Both the position numbers and the translations under genes were made by a program. 64,000 nucleotides of DNA from Actinomycetota bacterium (GTDB taxonomy: Bacteria > Actinomycetota > Thermoleophilia > Solirubrobacterales > Solirubrobacteraceae), in NCBI GenBank assembly GCA_005885515.1, contig VAWK01000016.1, forward strand, positions 1 through 64,000. The letters run 5' to 3'. The notes beneath the pieces were generated by a model. It was not told the DNA's origin. It was given only the letters and a program-made list of their open reading frames with translations, and did no database searches. Every line of letters starts with the position of its first letter. The stretch's first letter is position 1. Shown in pieces: positions 23,176 to 32,027 of this stretch.

Positions 23176-23706
23176 GTGCGCTTCGTCGACTTCCTCAAGA
23201 CCACCGTGCTGCTCAGCGGCGGAGCGGCTACCGTGCTGGCGGCCGTCACCGTGCTGGCCGCGGCCACCCACGGACAGGAAAGCCTGGTCCCGATCGCGTT
23301 GGGCTGGTGGGTGCTGGCGGCCCTCGTCGGGCTGCTGCTCGGCAGGCGTGCAGAGATCAACCCGCCGATCGCGCGTCTGCTCTCGAGCGCGAGAGCCAGC
23401 ACGACTCTGCCCGAGCACCACCCGGGCGCGATCCTCCTCAACCGGTTGTGGCCCCTGCTGGTGTTCACGATCGTGGCCGGAGGCGTCGCGTTCCTGGCCC
23501 CTCAGGTGCCGGGCATCGCGGCCGGTTTCGCGATCATCTGGTCGCTTGCATGGCGGCGCCAGGAGGCCGCGGTGACCGCGATCGAGGAGCGCGACGGCGC
23601 CTACTTTTATGTGTGCCGCACCTCGCCGGTGCGGCCGATAGTCCTGGAGCGAACTCCCGGCTTCAAGGCGCTGCGCCCCGAGCGGGTGAACGGCGCTGTC
23701 GGCTGA
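23176..23706 (+). CDS. Hypothetical integral membrane protein
   Basis: Protein of 176 residues with about four hydrophobic helices: TVLLSGGAATVLAAVTVLAA, IALGWWVLAALVGLLLG, LWPLLVFTIVAGGVAFLA and a weaker one at GIAAGFAIIWSLAW. A basic cytoplasmic tail ends with VRPIVLERTPGFKALRPERV. The GTG at 23176 lies four bases after the otsB stop. Family not recognised; such proteins sit beside OtsB or glycosyltransferase genes in related genomes only as far as memory suggests, so no role is proposed. Confidence 0.7.
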   Translation: MRFVDFLKTTVLLSGGAATVLAAVTVLAAATHGQESLVPIALGWWVLAALVGLLLGRRAEINPPIARLLSSARASTTLPEHHPGAILLNRLWPLLVFTIVAGGVAFLAPQVPGIAAGFAIIWSLAWRRQEAAVTAIEERDGAYFYVCRTSPVRPIVLERTPGFKALRPERVNGAVG

Positions 23707-24775
23707 GGCGCGCGACGCGCGAGCGGTCGACGTCCTGCTCGTCTCGCTCGGGTCGACCGCGGGCCTGCGCCTGGCCGACGACGAGCTGCGCGAAGCGCTG
23801 CTGCGGGCCGGCGTGAGCGTCGCCCTGGCGCGGGCCGCAGCTCCGGCGCCACGGCGCACGTTGATGCGCACCGACCTGGCTTGGGCGCGCGCCGCCCGCC
23901 GGGCGGCCGCAAACGAGCTCGGGCACCGGCGCGGAGCGGTTCGGACGGTGATCTACTCGAGCACCACCGCCGCGTTGTGGTGGCCGCGGTCGGGCACGAT
24001 CCGCTTCGATGCGACCTCGGCGGCCAACCGTCCCGGACGCCATGGCCTGTGGCAGCGCCCGCTGGAGCGCCGGCGGCTCGCGCAGGCGCCGCTGCTGTTG
24101 CCGTGGAGCGAGGCGGCCATCGCCGAGACGCCCGCGCTCGCGTGCCGCGGCGATCGTGTCCTGGTCCTGCCCGTGCCGATCGAGCCCTCGGCGGGACGCG
24201 CGGAGAGCTCCGGCCGGTCCGAGACCGGCCAGCGCGGGCGCGATATCGCCGCGATCACATACGCCGCCAATCCGGCCAAGAAGGGGCTGGATCGCGTGCT
24301 CGGCGCCTGGCGCCAGCTCCGCGATGCAGGTCACGTGCGCGCCGACGAGCAGCTGCTCGTGGCCGGGGCCTGTGCACAGGAACTGCAACGCGCCGGCGTG
24401 CGCACGGCGCCCGCGCCGGGGGTTCGGGTGCTCGGCCGGCTCGGACGCGACGAGTACCGCGGCTTGCTCCGCCGCGCGCGCCTGTTCGTGTGCGCTCCCA
24501 GCCGCGAGGACTACGGGCTCGCGCAGCTCGAGGCGCTCGCAGACGGCTGTCAGCTGGTCAGCGCTCCATCGCCGGGCCCCTACGTCGCGCTGGCGATCGC
24601 GCGCCGGCTCGACCCGCGGCTCGTCGACGAGGACCTCGCACGCGCGCTGCGCGCGGCTCTCCGCGACCCCCTGCCCGGCTATGCCGCGGAGGCACGCAGG
24701 GCGCTCGCGCCCTTCGCCCGGGCCGCCGTGGACCAGATCGTGGGCGAGCAGCTACTTCCGCGGCTGCTTGCCTAG
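23696..24775 (+). CDS. Glycosyltransferase (GT-B fold, GT4-like)
   Basis: Coding-quality sequence begins before the first standard start codon (GTG 23813). Upstream in frame lies VDVLLVSLGSTAGLRLADDE, a typical first Rossmann strand of a GT-B enzyme, and the only initiator between the last in-frame stop (23687) and 23813 is a CTG at 23696, overlapping the end of the membrane-protein gene. From there the protein would be about 359 residues. The C-terminal domain shows AAITYAANPAKKGLDRVLGA, RLFVCAPSREDYGLAQLEAL with the E-x7-E-like donor site, and the family's typical close. The acceptor is unknown. The 3' end overlaps the convergent polX gene by 24 bp. If initiation is at 23813 the first strand is lost. 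Confidence 0.65.
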   Translation: MSAEARDARAVDVLLVSLGSTAGLRLADDELREALLRAGVSVALARAAAPAPRRTLMRTDLAWARAARRAAANELGHRRGAVRTVIYSSTTAALWWPRSGTIRFDATSAANRPGRHGLWQRPLERRRLAQAPLLLPWSEAAIAETPALACRGDRVLVLPVPIEPSAGRAESSGRSETGQRGRDIAAITYAANPAKKGLDRVLGAWRQLRDAGHVRADEQLLVAGACAQELQRAGVRTAPAPGVRVLGRLGRDEYRGLLRRARLFVCAPSREDYGLAQLEALADGCQLVSAPSPGPYVALAIARRLDPRLVDEDLARALRAALRDPLPGYAAEARRALAPFARAAVDQIVGEQLLPRLLA

Positions 24776-26509
24776 CTCGCGCAGCTGCGCGAGCGACCGC
24801 GAGTTGGCCACGTCCGCGGCGGTCAGCCATCCGCGGCGAGCGCTCGCGACCCCCCAGCGCATGTTCTCGAGCGTGAGCACCCGGTGAGCGTCGGAGTCGA
24901 TCACGATCGTTGCGCCGGCGCGCGCCGCGGCGCGCGCCTGCACGTCGGAGAGGTCGCGGCGGTCGGGATTGCCGTTGATCTCGAGCATCGTGCCCGTCCG
25001 TGCGGCGGCGGCAAACACCGCGTCGAGATCGATCGCGTACGGCGCGCGGCGCGCGATCAGCCTGCCGGTGGGGTGACCGATCGCCCGCACGAGCGGATGT
25101 TCGATCGCAGCGATCATTCGCTCGGTCATCTTCTGCTCGCTCATCGCAAACGCCGTGTGCATGCTGGCGATCACCCAGTCGAGCTCGGCGAGCAGCTCGT
25201 CCTCGTAGTCGAGCCCGCCGTCGGGCAGGATGTTGACCTCGCTGCCGGCGAGCAGCTCGATGCCGTCGATGCGGGCGTTCTCCCGGTGCACCAGCTCGAT
25301 CTGGCGCCGCAGCTGGTCGGGCGAGACGTCGTTGCCGAAGCCGTGGCTGGCGGAGTGGTCGGTGAACGCGAGATATTCATACCCGCGCTCGCGCGCCGCC
25401 GCGGCCATCTCCTCGATGCTGTTGTGCCCGTCGGAGGCGATCGTGTGGCAGTGCAGATCGCCGCGGATGTCCTCGAGGCGGACGAGGGCCGGTAGACCCG
25501 CGCCTCCATCCAGGCGCGCGGCCTGCAGCTCGCCGCGGTCCTCCCGCAGCTCCGGCTCGATGTACGCGAGGCCTAGCAGCTCATACAGCTCAGCCTCGGT
25601 TGCGCAGGTGCGAGTGCGACCGCTGGCGTCCTCGAGCAGTCCGTACTCGGACACGTGCAGGCCGCCGCGCACCGAGGCCTCACGCAGGGCAGCGTTGTGG
25701 CGCGCCGAGCCCGTGAAGTGCTGCAGCAGGTTCCCGTGCTGACTCGGCTTGGCGATCCGCAGGTCGACCGTCATGCCCGCATGAGTACGGCCCCTGGCAC
25801 CCGCGCCGCCGGCTGCGCTCACGCTCTCGATCTCGTCGAGCCCGGCCAGGGTCCCCGCCAGCGCAGCAGGGCGGGAGGTGGTCGCGATCAGGTCCAGGTC
25901 CTTGACGCTGTCGGCCTGGCGGCGGACCGATCCGGCGAGCTCGATACGCGTGCCCGGGCGGGCGCGCTCGCTCAAGCCCGCGATCAGCGCCGCCCCGACG
26001 GCGATCGCCTTAGGGAGCAGGATCCGAGGTGCCGCGCGCTCGGCTGCTCCCGCCTGCAGCGCGGCGAGCACGTTCGCCTCGAACTTGGGGCCGAGCCCGC
26101 GCACGCCACGCAGGCGCTGGGCAAGGGCGGCCTCGCGCAGCGACTCGGGCGAATCGATGCCGAGCTCCAGCTGGAGCAGCCGCGCGCGCTTGGGGCCCAG
26201 CCCCGGTATGCGGGTGATCGCGATCAGCCCCGGCGGGAACTTCGCGCGCAGCCGCTCGGCCGCGGGTATGGTGCCCGCGTCCAGCAGCGTCACGATCTTC
26301 TCCTGCAGCGTGGCTCCGATGCCCGGAAGCTCGGTGGCGCGGCCCGCGCGAGCGAGCGCCGCCACCGAGACCGAGGCCTCACGCACCCTCTTGGCGGCGG
26401 AGCGGTAGGCGACGACCCGATGCACGATCGCGCCATCGAGCTCGTACAGGTCTCCAAGCTCCTCGAGCGCGTCGGCGATGACGGCGTTCGGGAGCTCGGG
26501 CGTGGCCAC
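24752..26509 (-). CDS. polX: DNA polymerase X family protein with PHP domain
   Basis: Bacterial/archaeal PolX, 585 residues. Order: helix-hairpin-helix region (about 50-150; ELPGIGATLQEKIV, RIPGLGPKRA), a pol-beta-like nucleotidyltransferase core with GSVRRQADSVKDLDLIAT, supplying the two metal-binding Asp, and a third in MTVDLRI, and a C-terminal PHP phosphoesterase domain from about residue 347 (GDLHCHTIASDGHNS, AFTDHSASHG, GSEVNIL, GHPTGR, EINGNPDR, DSDAH). Both active sites look complete, fitting a gap-filling base-excision-repair polymerase with 3'-5' exonuclease/phosphatase activity. The start is the ATG at 26509. Confidence 0.93.
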   Translation of the reverse strand: MATPELPNAVIADALEELGDLYELDGAIVHRVVAYRSAAKRVREASVSVAALARAGRATELPGIGATLQEKIVTLLDAGTIPAAERLRAKFPPGLIAITRIPGLGPKRARLLQLELGIDSPESLREAALAQRLRGVRGLGPKFEANVLAALQAGAAERAAPRILLPKAIAVGAALIAGLSERARPGTRIELAGSVRRQADSVKDLDLIATTSRPAALAGTLAGLDEIESVSAAGGAGARGRTHAGMTVDLRIAKPSQHGNLLQHFTGSARHNAALREASVRGGLHVSEYGLLEDASGRTRTCATEAELYELLGLAYIEPELREDRGELQAARLDGGAGLPALVRLEDIRGDLHCHTIASDGHNSIEEMAAAARERGYEYLAFTDHSASHGFGNDVSPDQLRRQIELVHRENARIDGIELLAGSEVNILPDGGLDYEDELLAELDWVIASMHTAFAMSEQKMTERMIAAIEHPLVRAIGHPTGRLIARRAPYAIDLDAVFAAAARTGTMLEINGNPDRRDLSDVQARAAARAGATIVIDSDAHRVLTLENMRWGVASARRGWLTAADVANSRSLAQLRELGKQPRK

Positions 26510-26625
26510 GACCCCTCAGGGTAGGCGCCGCCGGCCGATGGCGGCCCAGGCCGGCTGGGGCCGCGCGCGCCGCCGGCTGCGAGCGCCGGAACCGAGCGCC
26601 ACGCCCAGCTAGGGTACGCCGACCC

Positions 26626-27345
26626 ATGTCCGGCGAGCCGTGGCTGATCCTCCCGACCTACAACGAGCGCGACAACATCGAGCCGATCGTCGCTGCCGCG
26701 GGGGAGGTGCTCGCCCGCGCGGCGCCCGATGGCTTTCGCATGCTGATCGTGGATGACGGCTCGCCCGATGGCACGGGCCAGATCGCCGACCGCCTGGCGG
26801 GCGAGCGCGATTGGCTGGAAGTGCTCCATCGCCGCGAGAAGAGCGGCATCGGTCCCGCCTACCTGGCCGGCTTCCGCCACGCGCTCGATCGCGAGGCGGG
26901 CTTTCTGATGGAGATGGACAGCGACTTCTCGCACGATCCCGCCGACCTCGCCCGCCTGTTGGGGGCTGTGCGTGCCGGCGCCGATCTGGCCTTGGGCTCG
27001 CGCTACGTGCCCGGCGGCGGTGTGCGCGACTGGGGCCCGCTGCGGCGCCTGGTGAGCGAGGGTGGCTCCCTCTACGCGCGTTGGGTGCTCGGGCTGCGCG
27101 TGCGCGACTTGACCGGGGGCTTCAAGTGCTTTCGGCGCGAGGTGCTCGAAGCGATCCACTTCGACGGCGTCCGCTCGCGCGGCTATGCCTTTCAGGTCGA
27201 GCTCACATACCGCGCCGTGCGAGCGGGCTTCCGCGTGGTGGAGGTGCCGATCATCTTCCGCGACCGGCGCACCGGGCAGAGCAAGATGTCCTGGCGCATC
27301 GCAGCCGAGGCGATGGTGCTCGTGCCGCGACTGCGCTTCCGCTAG
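26626..27345 (+). CDS. ppm1: Polyprenol-phosphate mannosyltransferase (dolichol-phosphate-mannose-synthase-like GT2)
   Basis: GT2 enzyme of 239 residues that transfers mannose from GDP-mannose to a polyprenyl phosphate for cell-envelope glycan or protein O-mannosylation. Key segments: ILPTYNERDNIEPIV, the first metal site VDDGSPDGTGQIAD, the DPMS signature FLMEMDSDFSHDP with the catalytic D-x-D, and ALGSRYVPGG. It ends before any C-terminal membrane domain, as in the short DPMS form. The last few residues and tail (QSKMSWRIAAEA) are conserved in Ppm1. The ATG at 26626 is the natural start. Confidence 0.9.
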   Translation: MSGEPWLILPTYNERDNIEPIVAAAGEVLARAAPDGFRMLIVDDGSPDGTGQIADRLAGERDWLEVLHRREKSGIGPAYLAGFRHALDREAGFLMEMDSDFSHDPADLARLLGAVRAGADLALGSRYVPGGGVRDWGPLRRLVSEGGSLYARWVLGLRVRDLTGGFKCFRREVLEAIHFDGVRSRGYAFQVELTYRAVRAGFRVVEVPIIFRDRRTGQSKMSWRIAAEAMVLVPRLRFR

Positions 27346-27421
27346 GCGCCGCGCCCGGCCCTGCGCGCGCCTGGCCGCGGCCACGCTTCAGGAAGCTGCC
27401 GCGCCCGCCGATGCACATCCG

Positions 27422-28132
27422 GTGGACGTCTCGGCCTATGCGTTCGCCCACGGGGTGCGCCACACACACGCGACGCTGGTCGCCTGGCAGCGCGAACCGG
27501 TGGCCGTCGTCGGGCGCTGGGCCGCGGGCGCGGCCGCCGCGGCCGCGGGCCTGCTGGCCGCGGTGTGGGTGGTCTCCTTGCTCGATGTCCGCCATCAGGT
27601 GATAGGCCTGCGGCCCCCGTTGGTGGTGGGCGACCGCGCTGACGTCGCGGGCGTGCTGGGGCGCAACCTGCTCGTGCTCGCCCTGCACGCGATGGCCTGC
27701 GTGGCCGGATTCATCGCTGGCAGCTCCCTGCCGCTGCAGGCCGGCGGCCACCGCGGAGCCCTGCGCTGGGTGCACGAGCACGGCGGCCGCCTGGCGATCG
27801 CGTTCGTGTGTGCCGCCACGGCCTTCTCGCTCAGCGCCCAGGCCTATCTGATCGGCCGCGCGCTGGGGGGCCTGGCAGGCTATCTGAGGGTCTCGCCCGG
27901 GCTGCTGCTGGTGGGCGTCCTGCCGCACGCCGTGCCGGAGCTGACCGCCCTGTTCCTGCCGCTCGCCGCGTGGATCATCGCCAGCCGCCGCGGCCAGTGG
28001 GAGCAGCTGCTCGCGGCCACGTTCGTCACCGTGGCGCTGGCGATCCCGGTGCTGCTCGCCTCGGCAGCCGTGGAGGTGTACGTGTCGCCGCACCTGCTCG
28101 AGGCGCTGACGCACCTTCGGCCGATGCCCTGA
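27422..28132 (+). CDS. SpoIIM-like (stage II sporulation protein M family) membrane protein
   Basis: Protein of 236 residues with five to six hydrophobic helices. The segment VGVLPHAVPELTALFLPLAA matches the SpoIIM signature (ILPHGxxEhxA), and RNLLVLALHAMACVAGFIAG its first conserved helix. The GTG at 27422 opens the conserved region without a good ribosome site. Related proteins occur in many non-sporulating bacteria, so a role in sporulation should not be assumed; they are often membrane components of ABC-like or ATPase gene clusters. The family call is moderate. Confidence 0.65.
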   Translation: MDVSAYAFAHGVRHTHATLVAWQREPVAVVGRWAAGAAAAAAGLLAAVWVVSLLDVRHQVIGLRPPLVVGDRADVAGVLGRNLLVLALHAMACVAGFIAGSSLPLQAGGHRGALRWVHEHGGRLAIAFVCAATAFSLSAQAYLIGRALGGLAGYLRVSPGLLLVGVLPHAVPELTALFLPLAAWIIASRRGQWEQLLAATFVTVALAIPVLLASAAVEVYVSPHLLEALTHLRPMP

Positions 28133-28206
28133 CGGGCGGCGGCCGGGCGCTCTCGCTACCCTTCCTTCACTTTGTATAGTGATAGGAAAGCGATCAAGGA
28201 GCTCCC

Positions 28207-28539
28207 ATGGCAGGCACTCTCAGCGAAGTCACGGACAGCAGCTTCCAGGCGGAGGTGATAGAGGCCGACGGCCCGGTGCTGGTCGATTTCTGGGCTCCGT
28301 GGTGCGGTCCCTGCCGCGTGGTTGCGCCGGTGCTCGAAGAGATCGCAGCCGAGCGGCAGGAGCTGCGCGTGGTGAAGCTGAACATCGACGAGAACCAGCA
28401 GACCGCGGCCAGCTTCCAGGTGCTCTCGATCCCGACGCTGATCCTGTTCAAGGGCGGGCAGCCGGTCAAGACGGTCATCGGCGCCTACCCCAAGAAGCGA
28501 CTCGAACAGGAGCTCGAGCCGGCTCTCGCGCCCGCCTGA
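28207..28539 (+). CDS. trxA: Thioredoxin
   Basis: Thiol-disulfide oxidoreductase of 110 residues with the active site [12 protein letters not shown] (Cys33, Cys36), buried Asp in LVDFWAPW and cis-Pro in [12 protein letters not shown]. Strong ribosome site AAGGAGCTCCC before the ATG. A TATAGT element at 28175-28180 is a reasonable -10 although no good -35 was found. The stop codon lies inside the first unit of a 31 bp tandem repeat. Confidence 0.95.
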   Translation: MAGTLSEVTDSSFQAEVIEADGPVLVDFWAPWCGPCRVVAPVLEEIAAERQELRVVKLNIDENQQTAASFQVLSIPTLILFKGGQPVKTVIGAYPKKRLEQELEPALAPA

Positions 28540-28627
28540 GCGGCGGCCGAACGCGCTAGCGCCCGCCTGAGCTGCGGCCGAAGGCGCTAGCGCCCGCCTG
28601 AGCTGCGGCCGAGCGCGATCGCCCGCC
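28530..28627. repeat. 31 bp tandem repeat, three units plus fragment
   Basis: Units start at 28530, 28561 and 28592 (the last 29 bp) with a 7 bp partial at 28621. Each begins GCCCGCCTGAG and includes a CTGCGGCCG segment and CGCTAGC-type end. The first unit contains the trxA stop codon, and the array fills the gap to the ileS stop. The unit length is not a multiple of three and the array is outside both genes. Confidence 0.9.
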
Positions 28628-28633
28628 GATTCT

Positions 28634-31600
28634 TCAGCCGCGCCGCGCGCGGCCCAGTTGGATCGTGAGCGCGCGCCCGTCGATCTCGGACTCCTCCGCG
28701 TAGCCGAGCGGGCCCGCGGCGGCCGTGTCGGCGCCTAGCTGCAGTCCTACCGCGAGCGTCTCGCCCGCCACGTAGTCGCGATGCTCCTTGGCAGCTCCCA
28801 CCAGGTCTGAGTCACCGGAGAGCAGCAGCTCGATGCGATCCTCGACCGCCAACCCCGCGCTGCGGCGCGCGTTCTGCACGGCGTGCACGATCTCGCGCGC
28901 ATAGCCCTCGCGCCGCAGCCCGTCGTCGATCGTCAGGTCCAGCGCGACCGCGTGCGCGCCCTCGCGCTCGACGCTGTAGCCGTCAGGGGCGCGCAGCGTG
29001 AGGATCACGTCTCGCGCCGACAGGGCGTGCTCGCGACCGGCCACCGTGATGCCGATCTCGCCGTCCGCGCCGGCACCGTCGCCGCCGGCGTCGGCGCCGC
29101 GCTGCACCACGGCGGCCACGTGCGCGGGATCGAGCGACGCGATCGCCTCGACCGCCAGCGGCATGTCCTTGCCGAACAGCGGTCCCAGCGTGCGGTAGTT
29201 GGCCTTGACCTCGTAGCTGCCCAGCTCCTCGGCGGCCGCCACGAAGCGCACGCTTCTCACGTTGAGCTCATCGCGCACCGTGTCCGCCAGCGCTTCGATC
29301 GCCTCGCGCTCGCGCCCGGCGGCCACGACGACTGCCTCCGCGAGCGGCTGGCGCACCTTGACCTTGGCCTTTCCGCGCGCGCCCAGCCCGAGGCGGACGG
29401 TCTCGCGCGCCAGCGCCATCGCCTGCTCCAGGCCGGGATCGCGCTCCAGCTCCTCGTCCTCGGGGCCGCGGTGCGCGCGCGGCCCGGCGGGGAACTGACA
29501 CAGGTGCACGCTCGCCAGCGAGCCGTCGAGGTTGTCATAGATCTCGTCGGCGATGAACGGACACAGGGGGGCGAGCAGCTTTGCCACCGTGATCAGACAG
29601 GTGCGCAGCGTGCGAAAGGCCGCCACGTCGCCGTCCCAGAAGCGGCGTCTTGAGCGCCGCACGTACCAGTTCGAGAGGTCCTCGACCAGAGCGGCGATCG
29701 CACGCCCGGCGGCGGTCGCGTCGTAGGCCTCCAGGCGCTCGGCGACGAACTCGGCGGTGGCCGCGGTGCGCGACAGCGCCCACCGATCGAGCGCGTCGCG
29801 CGATCCGGCACCGGGCTGCGCATGCTGCAGCTGATCGGCGCCCGCGTGCGCATACAGGACATAGAAGAAGTAGGTGCTCCAGAGCTGCTTCAAGAACAGG
29901 CGCACGCCCTCGCCGATCGTCTCGGCCGAGAAGCGATAGCCGTCCCACGGCGATTTGGCGGTGAAGAAGTACCAGCGGAAGGCGTCCGCTCCGTACGTGT
30001 CCAGGACGCTCCACGGCTCGACCGTGTTACCGCGCGACTTGGACATCTTCTGGCCCTCCTCGTCGAGGATCAGGCCGAGGCACACGACGTTGCGGTACGG
30101 CGCTGCCAGGCCGAGCAGCGTGGCGACGGCGAGCAGCGAGTAGAACCACCCGCGCGTCTGGTCCTGGGCCTCGCAGACGAAGTCCGCCGGGAAGCGCTCG
30201 CGGAAGACCGCCTCGTTCTCGTAGGGAAAGTGATGCTGGGCGAACGGCATCGCGCCCGAGTCGAACCACACGTCGATCACCTCCGCGACCCTCCGCATCG
30301 GCTGCCCGCACGGCCCGCCGCCCGGGCCCCCCTCGCAGCGCAGCTCGAGCTCGTCCACGAACGGCCGATGGTGATCGGTCAGCGCCCTGCCGCTGCGCTT
30401 GGCCAGATCGGCGAACGAGCCCGCCACGTAGGTGTGACCCTCCGGGCAGCGCCACACGGGCAGCGGCGTGCCCCAGTAGCGCTCGCGCGACAGCGCCCAG
30501 TCGACGTTGTTGGCCAGCCAGTCCCCGAAACGCCCGTGCTTGACGTGCTCCGGATACCAGTTCACCGTCTCGTTCGCCGCCAGCAGCTGCTCGCGCAGAC
30601 GCGAGGTGGCGATGTACCAGGAGCGTTTGGCGTAGTACAGCAGCGGCGTGCCGCAGCGCCAGCAGTGCGGATAGGAGTGCTCGTACTCGGCCTCCTTCCA
30701 CAGCAGTCCCCGATCGCGCAGGTCGGCGATCAGCTCCCGCGTGAGCTCGGGGTCCTTCACGAAGCGCCCCTCCCACGAGCGTCCGTCACCGCCGCGCACG
30801 CGGCCGTCGAAGGTGCCGTCGGCGCGCACCGGGTTGTACAGGGTCTCGGGCTGGCCCGCGTCGAACGGCACCTCCGGGGCCGCGGCGGCGACGCGATAGT
30901 CATCCTCGCCGAAGGCCGGGGCGAGGTGCACGATGCCGGTGCCGTCCTCGGTCGTCACGAACGGGTCGGCGAGGATCGGCAGCTCGCCCGGTTCCCTATC
31001 GGCCGCCGGGAAGATCGGGCCGCGGTAGGCGCGATAGCGCTCGCGCAGCTGCTCGCCGGAGTACCGCTCGAGCACCTCGGCGTCTTGCCCCAGCACCGGC
31101 GCGAGGCGTGCCTCGGCGACAACCAACGTCTCCTCGCCCAGCCGCGCGGTGACATACGTCGCGCTCGGCGACACGGCGACCGCGACATTGCCCGGCAAGG
31201 TCCACGGCGTGGTCGTCCACACCAGCAGCTTGTCCGCGCGGCCAGCGACCGGCAGCTTAAGGAACACGCTCGGATCGACGATCTCGCGGTAGCCCAAGGC
31301 GACCTCGTGCGATGAGAGGGTGGTCTCGCAGCGGGGACAGTAGGGAACGACCTTGTTGCCCTCGTACAGCAGCCCGCGGGCGTGGATCTCGGCCAGCGCC
31401 CACCAAACCGACTCGATGTAGCTCTCGTCGAGCGTGCGGTAGGCGTGGTCGAGGTCAAGCCAGAAGCCGATCCGCTCGGTCAGCCGGTTCCACTCCTGCA
31501 CGTAGGCGAACACCGAGGCGCGGCATCGCTCGTTGAACTCCTTGATCCCGTAGCGCTCGACCTCGGCCTTGGAGTGGATTCCGAGTTCCTGTTCGACCGC

Positions 31601-31912
31601 GATCTCCACCGGCAGCCCATGGCAGTCCCAGCCGCCCTTGCGCTCGACCCGGTAGCCGCACATGGTCTTAAAGCGCGGATAGATGTCCTTGAACACGCGC
31701 GAGAGCACGTGGTGGGAGCCAGGAGGCCCGTTGGCGGTGGGCGGGCCCTCGTAGAACACCCACGGCTCGGCCGACGCCCGCGCCTGCAGCGACTTCGCGA
31801 ACACGTCGCGCTCGCGCCATCGCTGCAGCACCCGCAGCTCGAGCGCCGGCAGGTCCTGGCGGGGATCGACTCGGCGGCGCGGGATCAGGCGGTTTGCCGG
31901 CGCGTCGTCCAT
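28634..31912 (-). CDS. ileS: Isoleucyl-tRNA synthetase (type 2, eukaryote-like)
   Basis: Class I aminoacyl-tRNA synthetase of 1092 residues. The degenerate HIGH-type signature is GPPGSHHVLSR within FYEGPPTANGPPGSHH, the catalytic KMSKSRGN is exact, and the editing CP1 domain has VWTTTPWTLPGNVAV. Zinc-type Cys appear in VPYCPRCETTLSSHEV and in YPHCWRCGTPL. The long C-terminal part (from about residue 850; ARGKAKVKVRQPLAEAVVVA and the AGLAVEDRIELLLSGD tail) is typical of type 2 IleRS, which is more resistant to mupirocin than type 1 (family knowledge). The ATG at 31912 has a 115 bp gap to the divergent hydrolase. Confidence 0.95.
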   Translation of the reverse strand: MDDAPANRLIPRRRVDPRQDLPALELRVLQRWRERDVFAKSLQARASAEPWVFYEGPPTANGPPGSHHVLSRVFKDIYPRFKTMCGYRVERKGGWDCHGLPVEIAVEQELGIHSKAEVERYGIKEFNERCRASVFAYVQEWNRLTERIGFWLDLDHAYRTLDESYIESVWWALAEIHARGLLYEGNKVVPYCPRCETTLSSHEVALGYREIVDPSVFLKLPVAGRADKLLVWTTTPWTLPGNVAVAVSPSATYVTARLGEETLVVAEARLAPVLGQDAEVLERYSGEQLRERYRAYRGPIFPAADREPGELPILADPFVTTEDGTGIVHLAPAFGEDDYRVAAAAPEVPFDAGQPETLYNPVRADGTFDGRVRGGDGRSWEGRFVKDPELTRELIADLRDRGLLWKEAEYEHSYPHCWRCGTPLLYYAKRSWYIATSRLREQLLAANETVNWYPEHVKHGRFGDWLANNVDWALSRERYWGTPLPVWRCPEGHTYVAGSFADLAKRSGRALTDHHRPFVDELELRCEGGPGGGPCGQPMRRVAEVIDVWFDSGAMPFAQHHFPYENEAVFRERFPADFVCEAQDQTRGWFYSLLAVATLLGLAAPYRNVVCLGLILDEEGQKMSKSRGNTVEPWSVLDTYGADAFRWYFFTAKSPWDGYRFSAETIGEGVRLFLKQLWSTYFFYVLYAHAGADQLQHAQPGAGSRDALDRWALSRTAATAEFVAERLEAYDATAAGRAIAALVEDLSNWYVRRSRRRFWDGDVAAFRTLRTCLITVAKLLAPLCPFIADEIYDNLDGSLASVHLCQFPAGPRAHRGPEDEELERDPGLEQAMALARETVRLGLGARGKAKVKVRQPLAEAVVVAAGREREAIEALADTVRDELNVRSVRFVAAAEELGSYEVKANYRTLGPLFGKDMPLAVEAIASLDPAHVAAVVQRGADAGGDGAGADGEIGITVAGREHALSARDVILTLRAPDGYSVEREGAHAVALDLTIDDGLRREGYAREIVHAVQNARRSAGLAVEDRIELLLSGDSDLVGAAKEHRDYVAGETLAVGLQLGADTAAAGPLGYAEESEIDGRALTIQLGRARRG

Positions 31913-32027
31913 GGGGCGGCAATTTTAGGTGCGTGCGTCGCGGCCGCTCGACGGCCGGCGGTCCTCCGGCGCGCGAGCGCCCGGCCGGGTCGGGCAGCGT
32001 GGCCGGATCTCGTCGCTGGTCCTTACG

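Noticed and set aside
25543..25555. CCCGCAGCTCCGG inside polX, resembling the left-end repeat core
   Set aside because: It covers only the core, lies in conserved coding sequence (EPELRED) and has no AATTGA tail; treated as chance.
28530..28627. 31 bp repeat array considered as a CRISPR
   Set aside because: The units are directly adjacent with no unique spacers and no cas genes are present.
31913..32027. Possible T-box leader upstream of ileS
   Set aside because: The 115 bp gap is too short and no specifier loop, T-box sequence or terminator was found.
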